Positions 50,583 through 58,788 of a stretch of 64,000 nt of DNA are shown here, piece after piece. The translations under genes and the position numbers were made by a program. Numbering within the stretch: position 1 is the stretch's first letter; each line of letters begins with the position of its first letter. The stretch is from Bosea sp. OAE506 (lineage in GTDB: Bacteria > Pseudomonadota > Alphaproteobacteria > Rhizobiales > Beijerinckiaceae). The stretch is taken from positions 1,489,001-1,553,000 of the forward strand of contig NZ_JBEPOB010000001.1 of NCBI RefSeq assembly GCF_040546595.1, written 5' to 3'. The notes under the pieces were generated by a model that saw nothing but the letters and a program-made list of their open reading frames with translations, was not told where the DNA came from and ran no database searches.

Positions 50583-51701
50583 ATGATTGCCAAGGGTCGG
50601 TTCGCCCTCTCGCATGTCCTCCGGAAGGGGCTCGTCATCCTGGCCGGAGCGAAGCGGAGGGCCGGGATCCATCAGAGGGTGATGTCGGTGCCCTCCGATG
50701 GATCCCGGGACGCCCTGCGGGCGCCCAGGATGACGGCGCGGGTGGTGGCCGGCGTCGCGGCAAGCCTGTTTGCGATGTCGGCCCCCCACGCCCAGCCGCT
50801 CGACAAGGTCACGGTCGCGGGCTGGAGCCAGCCGATCAGCGAGATCACCAATCTGCTGGCCGAGCCGGACAAGGGCTTCTTCCGCGCGAAGGGGATCGAT
50901 CTCGGCTATGTGCCCGGAACCGGCGGCGGCTCGGCGATCCAGAACATGCTGACCGGCCAGGCCGACATCGCCTTCACCGATCCGGCGGCGCTCTATCTCG
51001 CGCTCGACAAGGGCGAGAAACTGGTCGCCATCTACAACATCTATCCGCAGAACGTCTTCAACGTGGTCGCGCCCATGACCAAGGGTATCCGTACGGCGGC
51101 CGACCTGAAGGGCAAGCGCATCGGCGTCTATTCGCTCTCCAGCGGCACGCGCCAGAACCTGCAGGTGCTGCTGCACCAGGTCGGGCTGACCGAGAAGGAC
51201 GTCACGGTCGAGGTTACCGGCCTGCTCAACTTTGCGCCGCTGATCCAGGGGCAGGTCGACGCCACGGCCGCGACCGACACCGGGCTTCTGGTCGCGAAGA
51301 TGAAGGGGCTGCCGGAGGTCGACGTCATCGAAGTGAGGGACCATCTCAACCTGCCGAGCGACATCTTCGTGGTGATGCAGGCGACCTATGAGGCGAAGAA
51401 GCCGCTGCTGAAGCGCTTCCTCGCCGCCTATCGCGACAGCGCCGCCTGGATGATCGCGAGCCCCGAGGAGGCAGCGAAGCTCGCGGTGACGCGTGCGATC
51501 AACGGCCGCGACGAGGCGCTCAATCTCGAGATCATCAAGCTGCGCAACATCTCGACGGTGTCGCCGACGACGCAGGCGAAGGGCCTCGGCCATTTCGATC
51601 CGGAGCTGCTGCAGAAGGGCGCCGACACCTTCCACCGGCTCGGGCTGATCGGAAAGCCGATCGACATGGGCGCGGTGGTGAAGACGGATCTGATTCCGTG
51701 A
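50583..51701 (+). CDS. ABC transporter substrate-binding protein, NMT1/THI5-like (ThiY-type)
   Basis: This periplasmic binding protein has the NMT1/THI5-like fold: 'VAGWSQPISEITNLLAEPDK', 'QADIAFTDPAALYLALDKGE' and 'GVYSLSSGTRQNLQVLLHQV'. The fungal THI5 catalytic cysteine motif CCCFC is absent, so it is a binding protein. The start at 50583 has AAAGGG six bases before it. The N-terminal 50 residues contain a translated palindromic repeat (50633-50735). Without the repeat, basic 'MIAKGRFALSHVLRKG' would join 'ARVVAGVAASLFAM' as a normal signal peptide. A start at 50730 also leaves a usable signal. Confidence 0.85.
   Translation: MIAKGRFALSHVLRKGLVILAGAKRRAGIHQRVMSVPSDGSRDALRAPRMTARVVAGVAASLFAMSAPHAQPLDKVTVAGWSQPISEITNLLAEPDKGFFRAKGIDLGYVPGTGGGSAIQNMLTGQADIAFTDPAALYLALDKGEKLVAIYNIYPQNVFNVVAPMTKGIRTAADLKGKRIGVYSLSSGTRQNLQVLLHQVGLTEKDVTVEVTGLLNFAPLIQGQVDATAATDTGLLVAKMKGLPEVDVIEVRDHLNLPSDIFVVMQATYEAKKPLLKRFLAAYRDSAAWMIASPEEAAKLAVTRAINGRDEALNLEIIKLRNISTVSPTTQAKGLGHFDPELLQKGADTFHRLGLIGKPIDMGAVVKTDLIP
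50633..50735. repeat. 103-bp palindromic repeat inside the binding-protein gene
   Basis: Perfect 11-bp inverted ends CGTCATCCTGG and CCAGGATGACG enclose a second palindrome, GGATCCATC and GATGGATCC. The layout is like the three intergenic repeats elsewhere in the window but with different inner sequence. Here it sits in the signal-peptide region of the binding protein and stays in frame. Confidence 0.75.
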
Positions 51702-51711
51702 GGCGCACGCC

Positions 51712-52479
51712 ATGACATTCCGCGACAAGGTGATCCTGGTCACCGGGGCAAGCCGGGGCATTGGCGCGGCCATCGCCAGGGCCTTCGCCGCCGAGGGCGG
51801 GCTCGTCTTCGTCAACTATCGCAGCAGCGATGCTGCCGCCGAGGCCGTGGTCGAGGCCTGCCGGGCGGCGGGCGGGCAGGCGGTGGCGATCGCCGCCGAC
51901 GTCACCGATCCGGAGGCGGTCGCGGGGATGCTGGCGCGGATCGCGGAGGAGGCGGGCCGGCTCGATGCCGTCGTCAACAACGCGTTTGCGCCCTACGTCT
52001 TCGACCCCGACCATCGCGCGCGCTTCTGGGAGACGCCCTGGTCGGCCTATCAGACGCAGGTCGATGGCGCGCTGAGGGCGACCTACAATGTCTGCCAGGC
52101 GGCCCTGCCGCTGATGCGCCGGCGCGGGCGCGGCGCCATCGTCAACATGGCGACCGACCTCGTGGCGCGGCCGAGCCTCGCCTATCACGACTACACCACC
52201 GCCAAGGCGGCGCTGATGGGCTTCAGCCGCAATCTCGCGACCGAACTAGGTCCGCTCGGCATTCGGGTCAACTGCGTCGCGCCGGGGCTGGTCTGGCCGA
52301 CCGATGCGAGCGCGCGGACGCCCGAGGCGGTGAAGGACTTGCTGATCGCGCAGACGCCGCTGGGGCGGATCGCGACGCCCGAGGACGTGACCGGGCCGGT
52401 GCTGTTCCTCGCCTCGGAGGCGAGCGGCTTCGTCACCGGCCAGACGCTCCATGTCGATGGCGGGCTGGTGATGGCCTAA
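51712..52479 (+). CDS. Short-chain dehydrogenase/reductase (FabG-like)
   Basis: The protein of 255 residues has the NADP-binding motif TGASRGIG near 11-18, 'VVNNAF' near 88-93 and Tyr-x3-Lys in 'YHDYTTAKAA'. The residue 13 places before the tyrosine, normally the catalytic Ser, is Thr (in NMATDLVARP). It is last in the TPP-riboswitch operon, 10 bp after the binding protein. It could reduce an aldehyde made by the LuxC-like enzyme to an alcohol, completing an acid-to-alcohol route; this is inference. Its end overlaps the convergent dehydrogenase gene by four bases. Confidence 0.85.
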   Translation: MTFRDKVILVTGASRGIGAAIARAFAAEGGLVFVNYRSSDAAAEAVVEACRAAGGQAVAIAADVTDPEAVAGMLARIAEEAGRLDAVVNNAFAPYVFDPDHRARFWETPWSAYQTQVDGALRATYNVCQAALPLMRRRGRGAIVNMATDLVARPSLAYHDYTTAKAALMGFSRNLATELGPLGIRVNCVAPGLVWPTDASARTPEAVKDLLIAQTPLGRIATPEDVTGPVLFLASEASGFVTGQTLHVDGGLVMA

Positions 52480-54830
52480 GGCTTCGCCGCCCGGGCATCC
52501 CGGATGGCGCGCCAGACCCTCGCCGGCGTGGCGGGCATGTCGAGATGCGTCACGCCGAGCGGGCGCAGCGCGTCGAGGATGGCGTTGATCACCGTCTGCG
52601 GCGCGCCGATGCAGCCGGCCTGGCCGGCGCCCTTGACGCCGAGCGGGTTGGCGCGCGTCGGCACCTCGACCATCTCCAGGTCGAAGGCGGGCAGGTCGGC
52701 GGCGCGCGGCACGGCGTAGTCCATGAAGGTCGCGCTCAGGAGCTGGCCGGAGGCTTCATCGTAGAGCGCCTCCTCCATCAGCGCCTGGCCGATGCCCTGC
52801 GCCAGCCCGCCATGCACCTGCGCCTCCGCCAGCAGCGGGTTGATCAGCATTCCGTAATCGTCGACCGCGACATAGCGTTCGATCGAGACGGCGCCGGTCT
52901 CCGGATCGATCTCGACCTCCGCCACCTGCGCGCCGTTGGGGAAGGTGAAGACGTCGCAGCGGTTGTCGCCATGGCCCTCCAGCGGTGCGCCGCTGCTCTC
53001 CGCGAGATGGGCCGAGATGGCCAAGAGGTCGATCTCACGCGGCAGGCCGTCGGCGGCTGGCCCGCTGCGGAAGCGGCCTTCCGCGAAGGAGAGGCTGTCG
53101 GCCGCGACCTGCAGCAGCTGCGCGGCAAGGGGCCTCGCCTTCGCGAGCAGATCGTCCGCCGCCATCAGCAGCGCCGTGCCGCCGAGATGGAGCGAGCGCG
53201 CGCCGCCATGGCCGCCGCCGCGCGGAACCGAAGCCGTGTCGCCCTGGACGAGGGTGAAGCGCTCGACCGGCATGCCGAGCCGGGCGGCGGCGAGCTGGGC
53301 GAAGCTGGTCTCGTGACCCTGTCCGTTGGAATGGGTGCCGACGGCCATGGCGATGGCGCCCTCCGGCCCGACCCGGAGCCAAGCCTCCTCATCAGGCCGG
53401 CCACGCGAGGTTTCGAGGAAGCAGCCGATGCCGAAGCCGCGCAGCTTCCCGCGCCTGGTCGAGGCGCGCCGACGCGCCGCAAAGCCCGCCCGGTCGGCCG
53501 CCGCCAGCACCCGCTCGAGGTTCTCTGGAAAGGTGCCGGTGTCGATCACCATGCCGAAGGCGGGACGGCGGTAGGGGAAGCTGCGGATGAAGTTGCGCCG
53601 GCGCAGTTCCGCCGGATCGATCCGCAGCTTATGGGCGGCGGCTTCGATCAGCCGCTCGATCAGATAGTTCGCCTCGGGCTTGCCGGCGCCGCGATAGGCG
53701 TCGATCGGGGCGGTGTTGGTGAAGACGCCGCGCACATCCATCGCCATGGCGGGGATGTCATAGAGCCCGCCCATCGCGGCGGCGGGGGCGTTGGTTCCGC
53801 TGCCGGGACCGAGCGAGGAGACATAGGCGCCGAGATTGGCGATCGTCTCGACATCGAGCGCGAGGAAGCGCCCGCGCCTGTCGAGCGCCAGCCGCGCGGT
53901 GCTGAGATTGTCGCGGGCATGAGCGCCACCGGTGAACTCCTCGATGCGCTCGGCGCTCCAGCGCACCGGCCGGCCAAGCCGCTGCGCGGCCCAGAGCACC
54001 AGCGCATATTCGGGATAGGTGACGTTCTTCATGCCGAAGCCGCCACCGACATCGGGCGTCGAGACGCGGATGCGGTCGAGCGGCAAGCCGAAGACGCCCT
54101 GCGCCAGTTCGCGGCGGATGTCGTGAACCGAGGCGCCGCTGATTTCGAGATGGTAGCGGTCGGCGCCGGTGTCGTAGTGGCCGATGGCGATGCGCGGTTC
54201 GATAGCCGCCGCGACGATGCGGTTGTTGACCAGATCGCAGCTCACGACATGGGCGGCCTTGGCGAAGGCACGCTCGACGGCGGCGGGATCGCCGCGGCGG
54301 AAGCGGAAGGCGATGTTGCCCGGGGCCTGTGGCCAGAGCTGCGGCGCCTCCCCGTCCGTCGCGCCGCGCAAATCGGTGACCGCCGGCAGGATGTCGTAAT
54401 CGATGCTGATGTGCTCGCAGGCCTCGCGAGCCATTGCCTCGGTCTCGGCGACGACGAAGGCGACGGGTTCGCCGACATGGCGGACGACATCGCGCGCCAG
54501 TGGCCAGCGTGGCGGCACGATCAGCGGCTCGACGGTGGCGACGATGATCGAGGTCGGCAGAGGAGCAAGGCCATCGAGATCCGCGGCGGTGTAGACGCCG
54601 CGCACGCCGGGCCGGCTCGCCGCTGCCGCGGTGTCGATCGCGCGGATGCGGGCATGGGCATGGGGTGAGCGGAGTACAACGGCGGCGAACTCGCCCTCCG
54701 CGGCGCGATCGCCGAGATAATTCCCGCGCCCGGTGAGGAAGCGCGAGTCCTCTCGCCGCCGCAGCGAGCGCGGATCATCGGGCGCAGATGAGAGCCGGGG
54801 AGAATCCGAAGCGGTCAGGCCGTCATTCAT
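52476..54830 (-). CDS. Xanthine dehydrogenase-family molybdopterin-binding subunit
   Basis: The 784-residue protein is the large, molybdenum-cofactor subunit of a hydroxylase of the CO dehydrogenase/xanthine dehydrogenase family. It has 'EDSRFLTGRGNYLGD' at the start, 'DVGGGFGMKNVTYPEYAL', 'AYRGAGKPEANYLIERLIEA', 'VGTHSNGQGHETSFAQLAAA' and, at the active-site glutamate position, 'GVKGAGQAGCIGAPQTV', so Gln737 stands where Glu is usual. The FAD and iron-sulfur subunits are not adjacent, which is uncommon. Substrate unknown. It faces the TPP operon tail-to-tail with a four-base overlap. Confidence 0.88.
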   Translation of the reverse strand: MNDGLTASDSPRLSSAPDDPRSLRRREDSRFLTGRGNYLGDRAAEGEFAAVVLRSPHAHARIRAIDTAAAASRPGVRGVYTAADLDGLAPLPTSIIVATVEPLIVPPRWPLARDVVRHVGEPVAFVVAETEAMAREACEHISIDYDILPAVTDLRGATDGEAPQLWPQAPGNIAFRFRRGDPAAVERAFAKAAHVVSCDLVNNRIVAAAIEPRIAIGHYDTGADRYHLEISGASVHDIRRELAQGVFGLPLDRIRVSTPDVGGGFGMKNVTYPEYALVLWAAQRLGRPVRWSAERIEEFTGGAHARDNLSTARLALDRRGRFLALDVETIANLGAYVSSLGPGSGTNAPAAAMGGLYDIPAMAMDVRGVFTNTAPIDAYRGAGKPEANYLIERLIEAAAHKLRIDPAELRRRNFIRSFPYRRPAFGMVIDTGTFPENLERVLAAADRAGFAARRRASTRRGKLRGFGIGCFLETSRGRPDEEAWLRVGPEGAIAMAVGTHSNGQGHETSFAQLAAARLGMPVERFTLVQGDTASVPRGGGHGGARSLHLGGTALLMAADDLLAKARPLAAQLLQVAADSLSFAEGRFRSGPAADGLPREIDLLAISAHLAESSGAPLEGHGDNRCDVFTFPNGAQVAEVEIDPETGAVSIERYVAVDDYGMLINPLLAEAQVHGGLAQGIGQALMEEALYDEASGQLLSATFMDYAVPRAADLPAFDLEMVEVPTRANPLGVKGAGQAGCIGAPQTVINAILDALRPLGVTHLDMPATPARVWRAIRDARAAKP

Positions 54831-54943
54831 ATCGATCCCGTCTCACCTGAAGGCCTTCCGTGTGTCGCGTCCAGCGCAAAAACGCGATGAGCCGGCCCGT
54901 CTGACACGTGCATAGCGCATGCCGACCCCGGCAGGCGGAAGGG

Positions 54944-55411
54944 TCAGGACACGCTGCGATGGCCTGACCTTTGGTGCCGAGTTGCTATCCCGTGAATTGC
55001 CAACGGATTGAGGATCGTCATGCCGATGCCGGCAAAATCGGCCACGTTGCGTGTGGCCAGGGCGGCGCCCCGCGACAGCGCGATCGCTGCGATCTGGGCA
55101 TCGAACTGGCTGATCGGGCAGCCCGCCTGTCGCCGAATGACGGCGATACGCGCATAGATTTCTGCCGCCTGTTGATCGAAGGACAGAACGCGATCCTCAA
55201 AATCCTCCGCGAAGATCGGCCGGATCGCCGCTTCGAGCTCGCTTCGGCGCTTTCCATCCGGGAGAAGCCGAAGTCCATAAAGGATCTCCGCCTGCGTGAT
55301 CGCTGTCGTGAAAATCGACGCTGGCGGCTGTGTGGTCAGCCATGCCTCGACCGAGGCGTCAGGCGCCGGTGTCAGCATCTCGGATATCACATTGGTGTCG
55401 AGGACGATCAT
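54944..55411 (-). CDS. PIN-domain toxin, VapC/FitB type
   Basis: The protein of 155 residues has the PIN ribonuclease fold. 'MIVLDTNVISEM' carries the first catalytic Asp, 'TAITQAEILYGL' the Glu, and 'SQFDAQIAAIALSRGA' with 'LATRNVADFAGIGM' the further acidic residues. FitB-like toxins of this length are common in rhizobia. The start overlaps the antitoxin stop by four bases. Expected action: cleavage of RNA when the antitoxin is lost. Confidence 0.92.
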   Translation of the reverse strand: MIVLDTNVISEMLTPAPDASVEAWLTTQPPASIFTTAITQAEILYGLRLLPDGKRRSELEAAIRPIFAEDFEDRVLSFDQQAAEIYARIAVIRRQAGCPISQFDAQIAAIALSRGAALATRNVADFAGIGMTILNPLAIHGIATRHQRSGHRSVS

Positions 55412-55656
55412 CCGCCGAAATCGATGGCTTCGCGGATCGGCTCGCGAGGCGGCAATTCCAGCGTCACGCCGCCCGTCGGGGAGATGCGCGAGCGGATCGC
55501 CGCGGCCAGGTTGGACGACGGGCGCTTTTCGGTGGAGAGCGCCGCGCGCAGGATGTCGCGAGCCTCGTCCTCCATGGAGCGACCATGCGAAGCCGCGCGC
55601 ATCCGCAGACGTGTCTTCAACTGATCATCGATGTTGCGGATCGTCATGCTCGCCAT
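55408..55656 (-). CDS. FitA-type ribbon-helix-helix antitoxin
   Basis: The 82-residue protein has the FitA-like start 'MASMTIRNIDDQLKTRLRMR' and 'AASHGRSMEDEARDILRAAL', a ribbon-helix-helix DNA-binding domain, followed by a tail that wraps the toxin. It represses its own operon with the toxin, as known for this family. It directly precedes and overlaps the PIN toxin gene. Confidence 0.92.
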   Translation of the reverse strand: MASMTIRNIDDQLKTRLRMRAASHGRSMEDEARDILRAALSTEKRPSSNLAAAIRSRISPTGGVTLELPPREPIREAIDFGG

Positions 55657-55745
55657 CGCCGCGCTCCGTCATCACTGATGGCAGATTAAGCAATGATTGC
55701 AGGTGCCGCAACCTGCGGTCTTTTGGAGCTGCTACGCGACGCTTC

Positions 55746-57371
55746 TCAGCCCTTGCCAGTGAGATAGCCCGCCAGCCCGGCGGTCGAGGAATCATGGGCA
55801 TCTGCGGGCGCCTTGCCCTCGATGACCGGCAGCAGCGCCGTCGCTAGCTCCTTGCCGAGCTCAACGCCCCACTGGTCGAAGGCGTTGATGCCCCAGATCG
55901 CGGCCTCGACGAAGACGCGGTGTTCGTAGAGCGCGATCAGGCGGCCAAGCGTGAAGGGATCGAGACGGCGATAGGCCAGCGTGATCGAGGGGCGGCTGCC
56001 GGGGAAGACCTTGTGCGGCGCCAGGGCCTCGATCTCGGCCGCTGGCAACCCCTGCTTCGTCAGCGCGTCGCGCGCCTCCTCCAGGGTCCGGCCCTTCATC
56101 AGCGCCTCGCTCTGGGCGAGGCAGTTGGCGAGCAGCAGCCGGTGCTGATGCACCAGCTCCGGCTCGTGGCCTTCCGCCGCGATCATGAACTCGCAGGGGA
56201 TCGTGTCCGTGCCCTGGTGGATCAGCTGGTAGAAGGCATGCTGGCCATTGGTGCCGGGCTCACCCCAGACGAGCGGGCCGCTGGGCCTCTCGACCGGCGA
56301 GCCGTCCTTGCGGACGCGCTTGCCGTTCGATTCCATATCGAGCTGCTGGAGATAGGCCGGCAGGCGCAGGAGGCGCTGGTCGTAAGGCAGGATCGCGCGG
56401 GCGGGGTAGCCGCAGATGTCGCGATGCCAGATGCCGATCAGGCCGAGCAGCACGGGCAGGTTCCGATCCAGCGGGGCGGTGCGGAAATGCTCGTCCATGG
56501 CATGGGCGCCATCGAGGAAGGCGCGGAAGTGCTTTGGCCCGATCGCAATCATCACCGGCAAGCCGATCGCCGACCAGACCGAATAGCGGCCACCGACCCA
56601 GTCCCAGAAGCCGAAGACGCGGTCCGGCGCGATGCCGAAGGCGGCGACTTTGTCGAGCGCCGTCGAGACCGCGGCGAAATGGGCGCCGACGGCAGCCTCG
56701 CCGAGCGCGCCCGCGATCCAGCGCCGCGCGGTCGCGGCATTGGTCATGGTCTCGACCGTGGTGAAGGTCTTCGAGGCGACGATGAAGAGCGTGCGCGCCG
56801 GATCGAGCTTCGCCAGCGTGTCGGCGATATGAGCGCCGTCGACATTGGAGACGTAATGCAGGCGCGGCCCGTCATGATAGGGCGCCAGCGCCAGCGTCAC
56901 CATGACGGGGCCGAGATCCGAGCCGCCGATGCCGATATTGACGATGTCGGTGAAGGGTGCGCCGTCGGCGGCGGCGATGCTGCCGTCGCGCACCCCGTCC
57001 GCGAAGGCGGCGAGCCGGTCGAGCGTTTCGTGGATGGCGGGCACGACATCGCGTCCATCAACCAGGATCCGTTGGCTTTTCGGTGCGCGCAGGGCGGTGT
57101 GAAGGACTGCGCGCTTCTCGGTGGTGTTGATCCCTTCGCCGGCGAACATGGCGTCGCGCTGGCGAGCGAGGCCGGCGGATTCTGCGAGCTCGAGCAGGAG
57201 CGTGCGTGTCTGCGCCGTGACGGCGGTCTTGGAGTAATCCAGCAGCAGATCGTCGTGCCGGGCGGAAAAGCCGCTGAAGCGGGCCGCATCTTCGGCAAAG
57301 AGGGTTCGCAAGGGGCGGGCTTCGGTGGCGCGACGGTGTTCGGCCAGCTTCGCCCAAATCATGTCCTGCAC
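55746..57371 (-). CDS. pgi: Glucose-6-phosphate isomerase
   Basis: Pgi interconverts glucose 6-phosphate and fructose 6-phosphate. The 541-residue protein shows '[20 protein letters not shown]', '[17 protein letters not shown]', '[14 protein letters not shown]' and '[16 protein letters not shown]', with the catalytic Glu/His region complete, and '[17 protein letters not shown]' near the end. A GTG at 57371 with AGGAG seven bases upstream is the best start; the ATG at 57362, three codons later, is the alternative. The frame continues upstream without homology. It appears monocistronic. Confidence 0.96.
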   Translation of the reverse strand: MQDMIWAKLAEHRRATEARPLRTLFAEDAARFSGFSARHDDLLLDYSKTAVTAQTRTLLLELAESAGLARQRDAMFAGEGINTTEKRAVLHTALRAPKSQRILVDGRDVVPAIHETLDRLAAFADGVRDGSIAAADGAPFTDIVNIGIGGSDLGPVMVTLALAPYHDGPRLHYVSNVDGAHIADTLAKLDPARTLFIVASKTFTTVETMTNAATARRWIAGALGEAAVGAHFAAVSTALDKVAAFGIAPDRVFGFWDWVGGRYSVWSAIGLPVMIAIGPKHFRAFLDGAHAMDEHFRTAPLDRNLPVLLGLIGIWHRDICGYPARAILPYDQRLLRLPAYLQQLDMESNGKRVRKDGSPVERPSGPLVWGEPGTNGQHAFYQLIHQGTDTIPCEFMIAAEGHEPELVHQHRLLLANCLAQSEALMKGRTLEEARDALTKQGLPAAEIEALAPHKVFPGSRPSITLAYRRLDPFTLGRLIALYEHRVFVEAAIWGINAFDQWGVELGKELATALLPVIEGKAPADAHDSSTAGLAGYLTGKG

Positions 57372-57492
57372 CGTCACGCTCCTGTTCGCCGCCACGCCTG
57401 AGGCGCCGCTCCGGCAACCCGCCTGTGAGAAAGCGGTTCCTGTTGTCGGAAATTGGGCCGCACCGCCGAGGCCGGCAAGTCGCGCCTTCGCA

Positions 57493-58248
57493 TCAGGCAA
57501 CGCTCAGCCCGGTCACGCCATGATGGCGGATGCGTCCGGCCACGAAGCCCGAGGCCGTCGCCGCTGCAACGAAGCGGCCGAGCCAGGCAACGGCCTCTTC
57601 GGTGAGGCCGTCATCCCTGCGGGGAACGCCGATCGCCTGCTGCACGGCCATGAAGCGGCCATCGAGCAGTCGCGAGCCCGGCAGCTGCTTCGCATCGTCC
57701 AGGAGGCGCATGCGCAGACCGGCCAGCGCGTCGAGCCCGCGGTCGCGAAAATCGGCGAAGGTCTCGTCCATGGTGGCCGTGCGGAAGAGTTCGGCCCGGC
57801 GGATGTTGCGGTCGAGCCAGAGGCCATAGGCCGTCCCGCCCGTGACGGCGATGCGGATGCCGGGCGCATCGACGGCGTCGATCGTGGCAAGCGGCGAGGC
57901 GGCCGGCACGAGATAGGTCGCCTCGATCTGCGCATAGGGCGCTGTGAAGGCGATCGTCTGCGCGCGCTGCGGCTCGGCGCCGATCAGGCCGATGTCCCAT
58001 TCGTCACGCTGGGCCGCGTCCGCCAGCAGCGCCGGCGAAGCATAGGGCACGAGCTGCAGCGGCACGCCGAGGCGTCCCGCGACCGCCCCCGCCATGTCGG
58101 GCGAGACGCCGACCGGCGCGCCGTCGGCCGCGCGGGCGGAGACGAGCAGGAAATTGGACAGGTTGATTCCGGCGCGTAGGACCCCGCCGGGGGCGACTCG
58201 GGCGCGCAGGGAAGCCGAAGCCGGCCCGGGATCACCGTCGAATGTCAT
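57493..58248 (-). CDS. Amino-acid-type substrate-binding domain protein without signal peptide
   Basis: The 251-residue protein has the family 3 extracellular binding-protein fold: '[19 protein letters not shown]', '[20 protein letters not shown]', '[20 protein letters not shown]' and '[20 protein letters not shown]'. No signal peptide or lipobox is visible at the N-terminus ('[20 protein letters not shown]'). It may therefore act in the cytoplasm or the start is misplaced. No permease or ATPase gene is adjacent. It lies between pgi and rppH, 27 bp behind the latter. Confidence 0.78.
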   Translation of the reverse strand: MTFDGDPGPASASLRARVAPGGVLRAGINLSNFLLVSARAADGAPVGVSPDMAGAVAGRLGVPLQLVPYASPALLADAAQRDEWDIGLIGAEPQRAQTIAFTAPYAQIEATYLVPAASPLATIDAVDAPGIRIAVTGGTAYGLWLDRNIRRAELFRTATMDETFADFRDRGLDALAGLRMRLLDDAKQLPGSRLLDGRFMAVQQAIGVPRRDDGLTEEAVAWLGRFVAAATASGFVAGRIRHHGVTGLSVA

Positions 58249-58275
58249 GATGGAGTCCCGGATGACGAAGGCCGG

Positions 58276-58788
58276 TCAGGCAGCGGCGAAGGGCGAAAAC
58301 AGGGAGGCGACCTCGCGGTAGACCCCCTGCTTGAAGGGGATGATGAGATCGACCGTGCGCTCCAGCCGTTCCCAGCGCCAGGCGTCGAACTCGGCCTTGT
58401 GGCCTCCGGCCGGCGTCGCAATGTCGATCTCGCTGTCGGCGCCGGTGAGCCGGAAGGCGAACCATTTCTGCGCCTGGCCGCGCCAGCGGCCTTTCCAGGC
58501 CTCCTTGCCGATCGCGACCGGCAGGTCGTAGGCGAGCCAGCCGGGGCTCTCGGCGAGGAGCGCCACGGAGGTGACATTGGTCTCCTCCTGCAGTTCGCGG
58601 ATGGCGGCTTGAAGCGGCGTTTCACCGGCATCGATTCCGCCCTGCGGCATCTGCCATTCATGGCCGGGCGCGACATGCTCGCGCAGTGATTTGTTGGCCC
58701 GGCGTCCGATGAAGACGAGGCCCTCGGCATTGAACAGGGCGAGCCCGACACAGGGGCGGTAGCCGTCTGGCGGCGTGGCGGAGATCAT
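58276..58788 (-). CDS. rppH: RNA pyrophosphohydrolase RppH
   Basis: RppH removes pyrophosphate from the 5' end of mRNA and starts decay. The 170-residue Nudix protein has '[20 protein letters not shown]' and the Nudix box '[20 protein letters not shown]', with 'TN' in place of the usual 'VG' just after it. The C-terminal '[20 protein letters not shown]' is typical for RppH/IalA. The start overlaps the stop of the deacetylase gene upstream by four bases. In relatives this gene sits in the same neighbourhood. Confidence 0.93.
   Translation of the reverse strand: MISATPPDGYRPCVGLALFNAEGLVFIGRRANKSLREHVAPGHEWQMPQGGIDAGETPLQAAIRELQEETNVTSVALLAESPGWLAYDLPVAIGKEAWKGRWRGQAQKWFAFRLTGADSEIDIATPAGGHKAEFDAWRWERLERTVDLIIPFKQGVYREVASLFSPFAAA

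Noticed and set aside
50730..51701. THI5-type pyrimidine synthase rather than a binding protein
   Set aside because: The CCCFC cysteine motif of fungal THI5 is missing and a signal peptide and ABC partners are present.
49770..51815. 681-codon minus-strand frame opposite the ABC transporter genes
   Set aside because: It spans three well-supported genes and shows only shadow composition (His/Gln/Arg/Asp-rich) with no family motif.
52545..54668. 707-codon plus-strand frame opposite the molybdopterin-binding subunit
   Set aside because: The minus strand encodes a complete molybdenum hydroxylase subunit; the plus frame has no motif and is rich in Gly/Arg/His runs.
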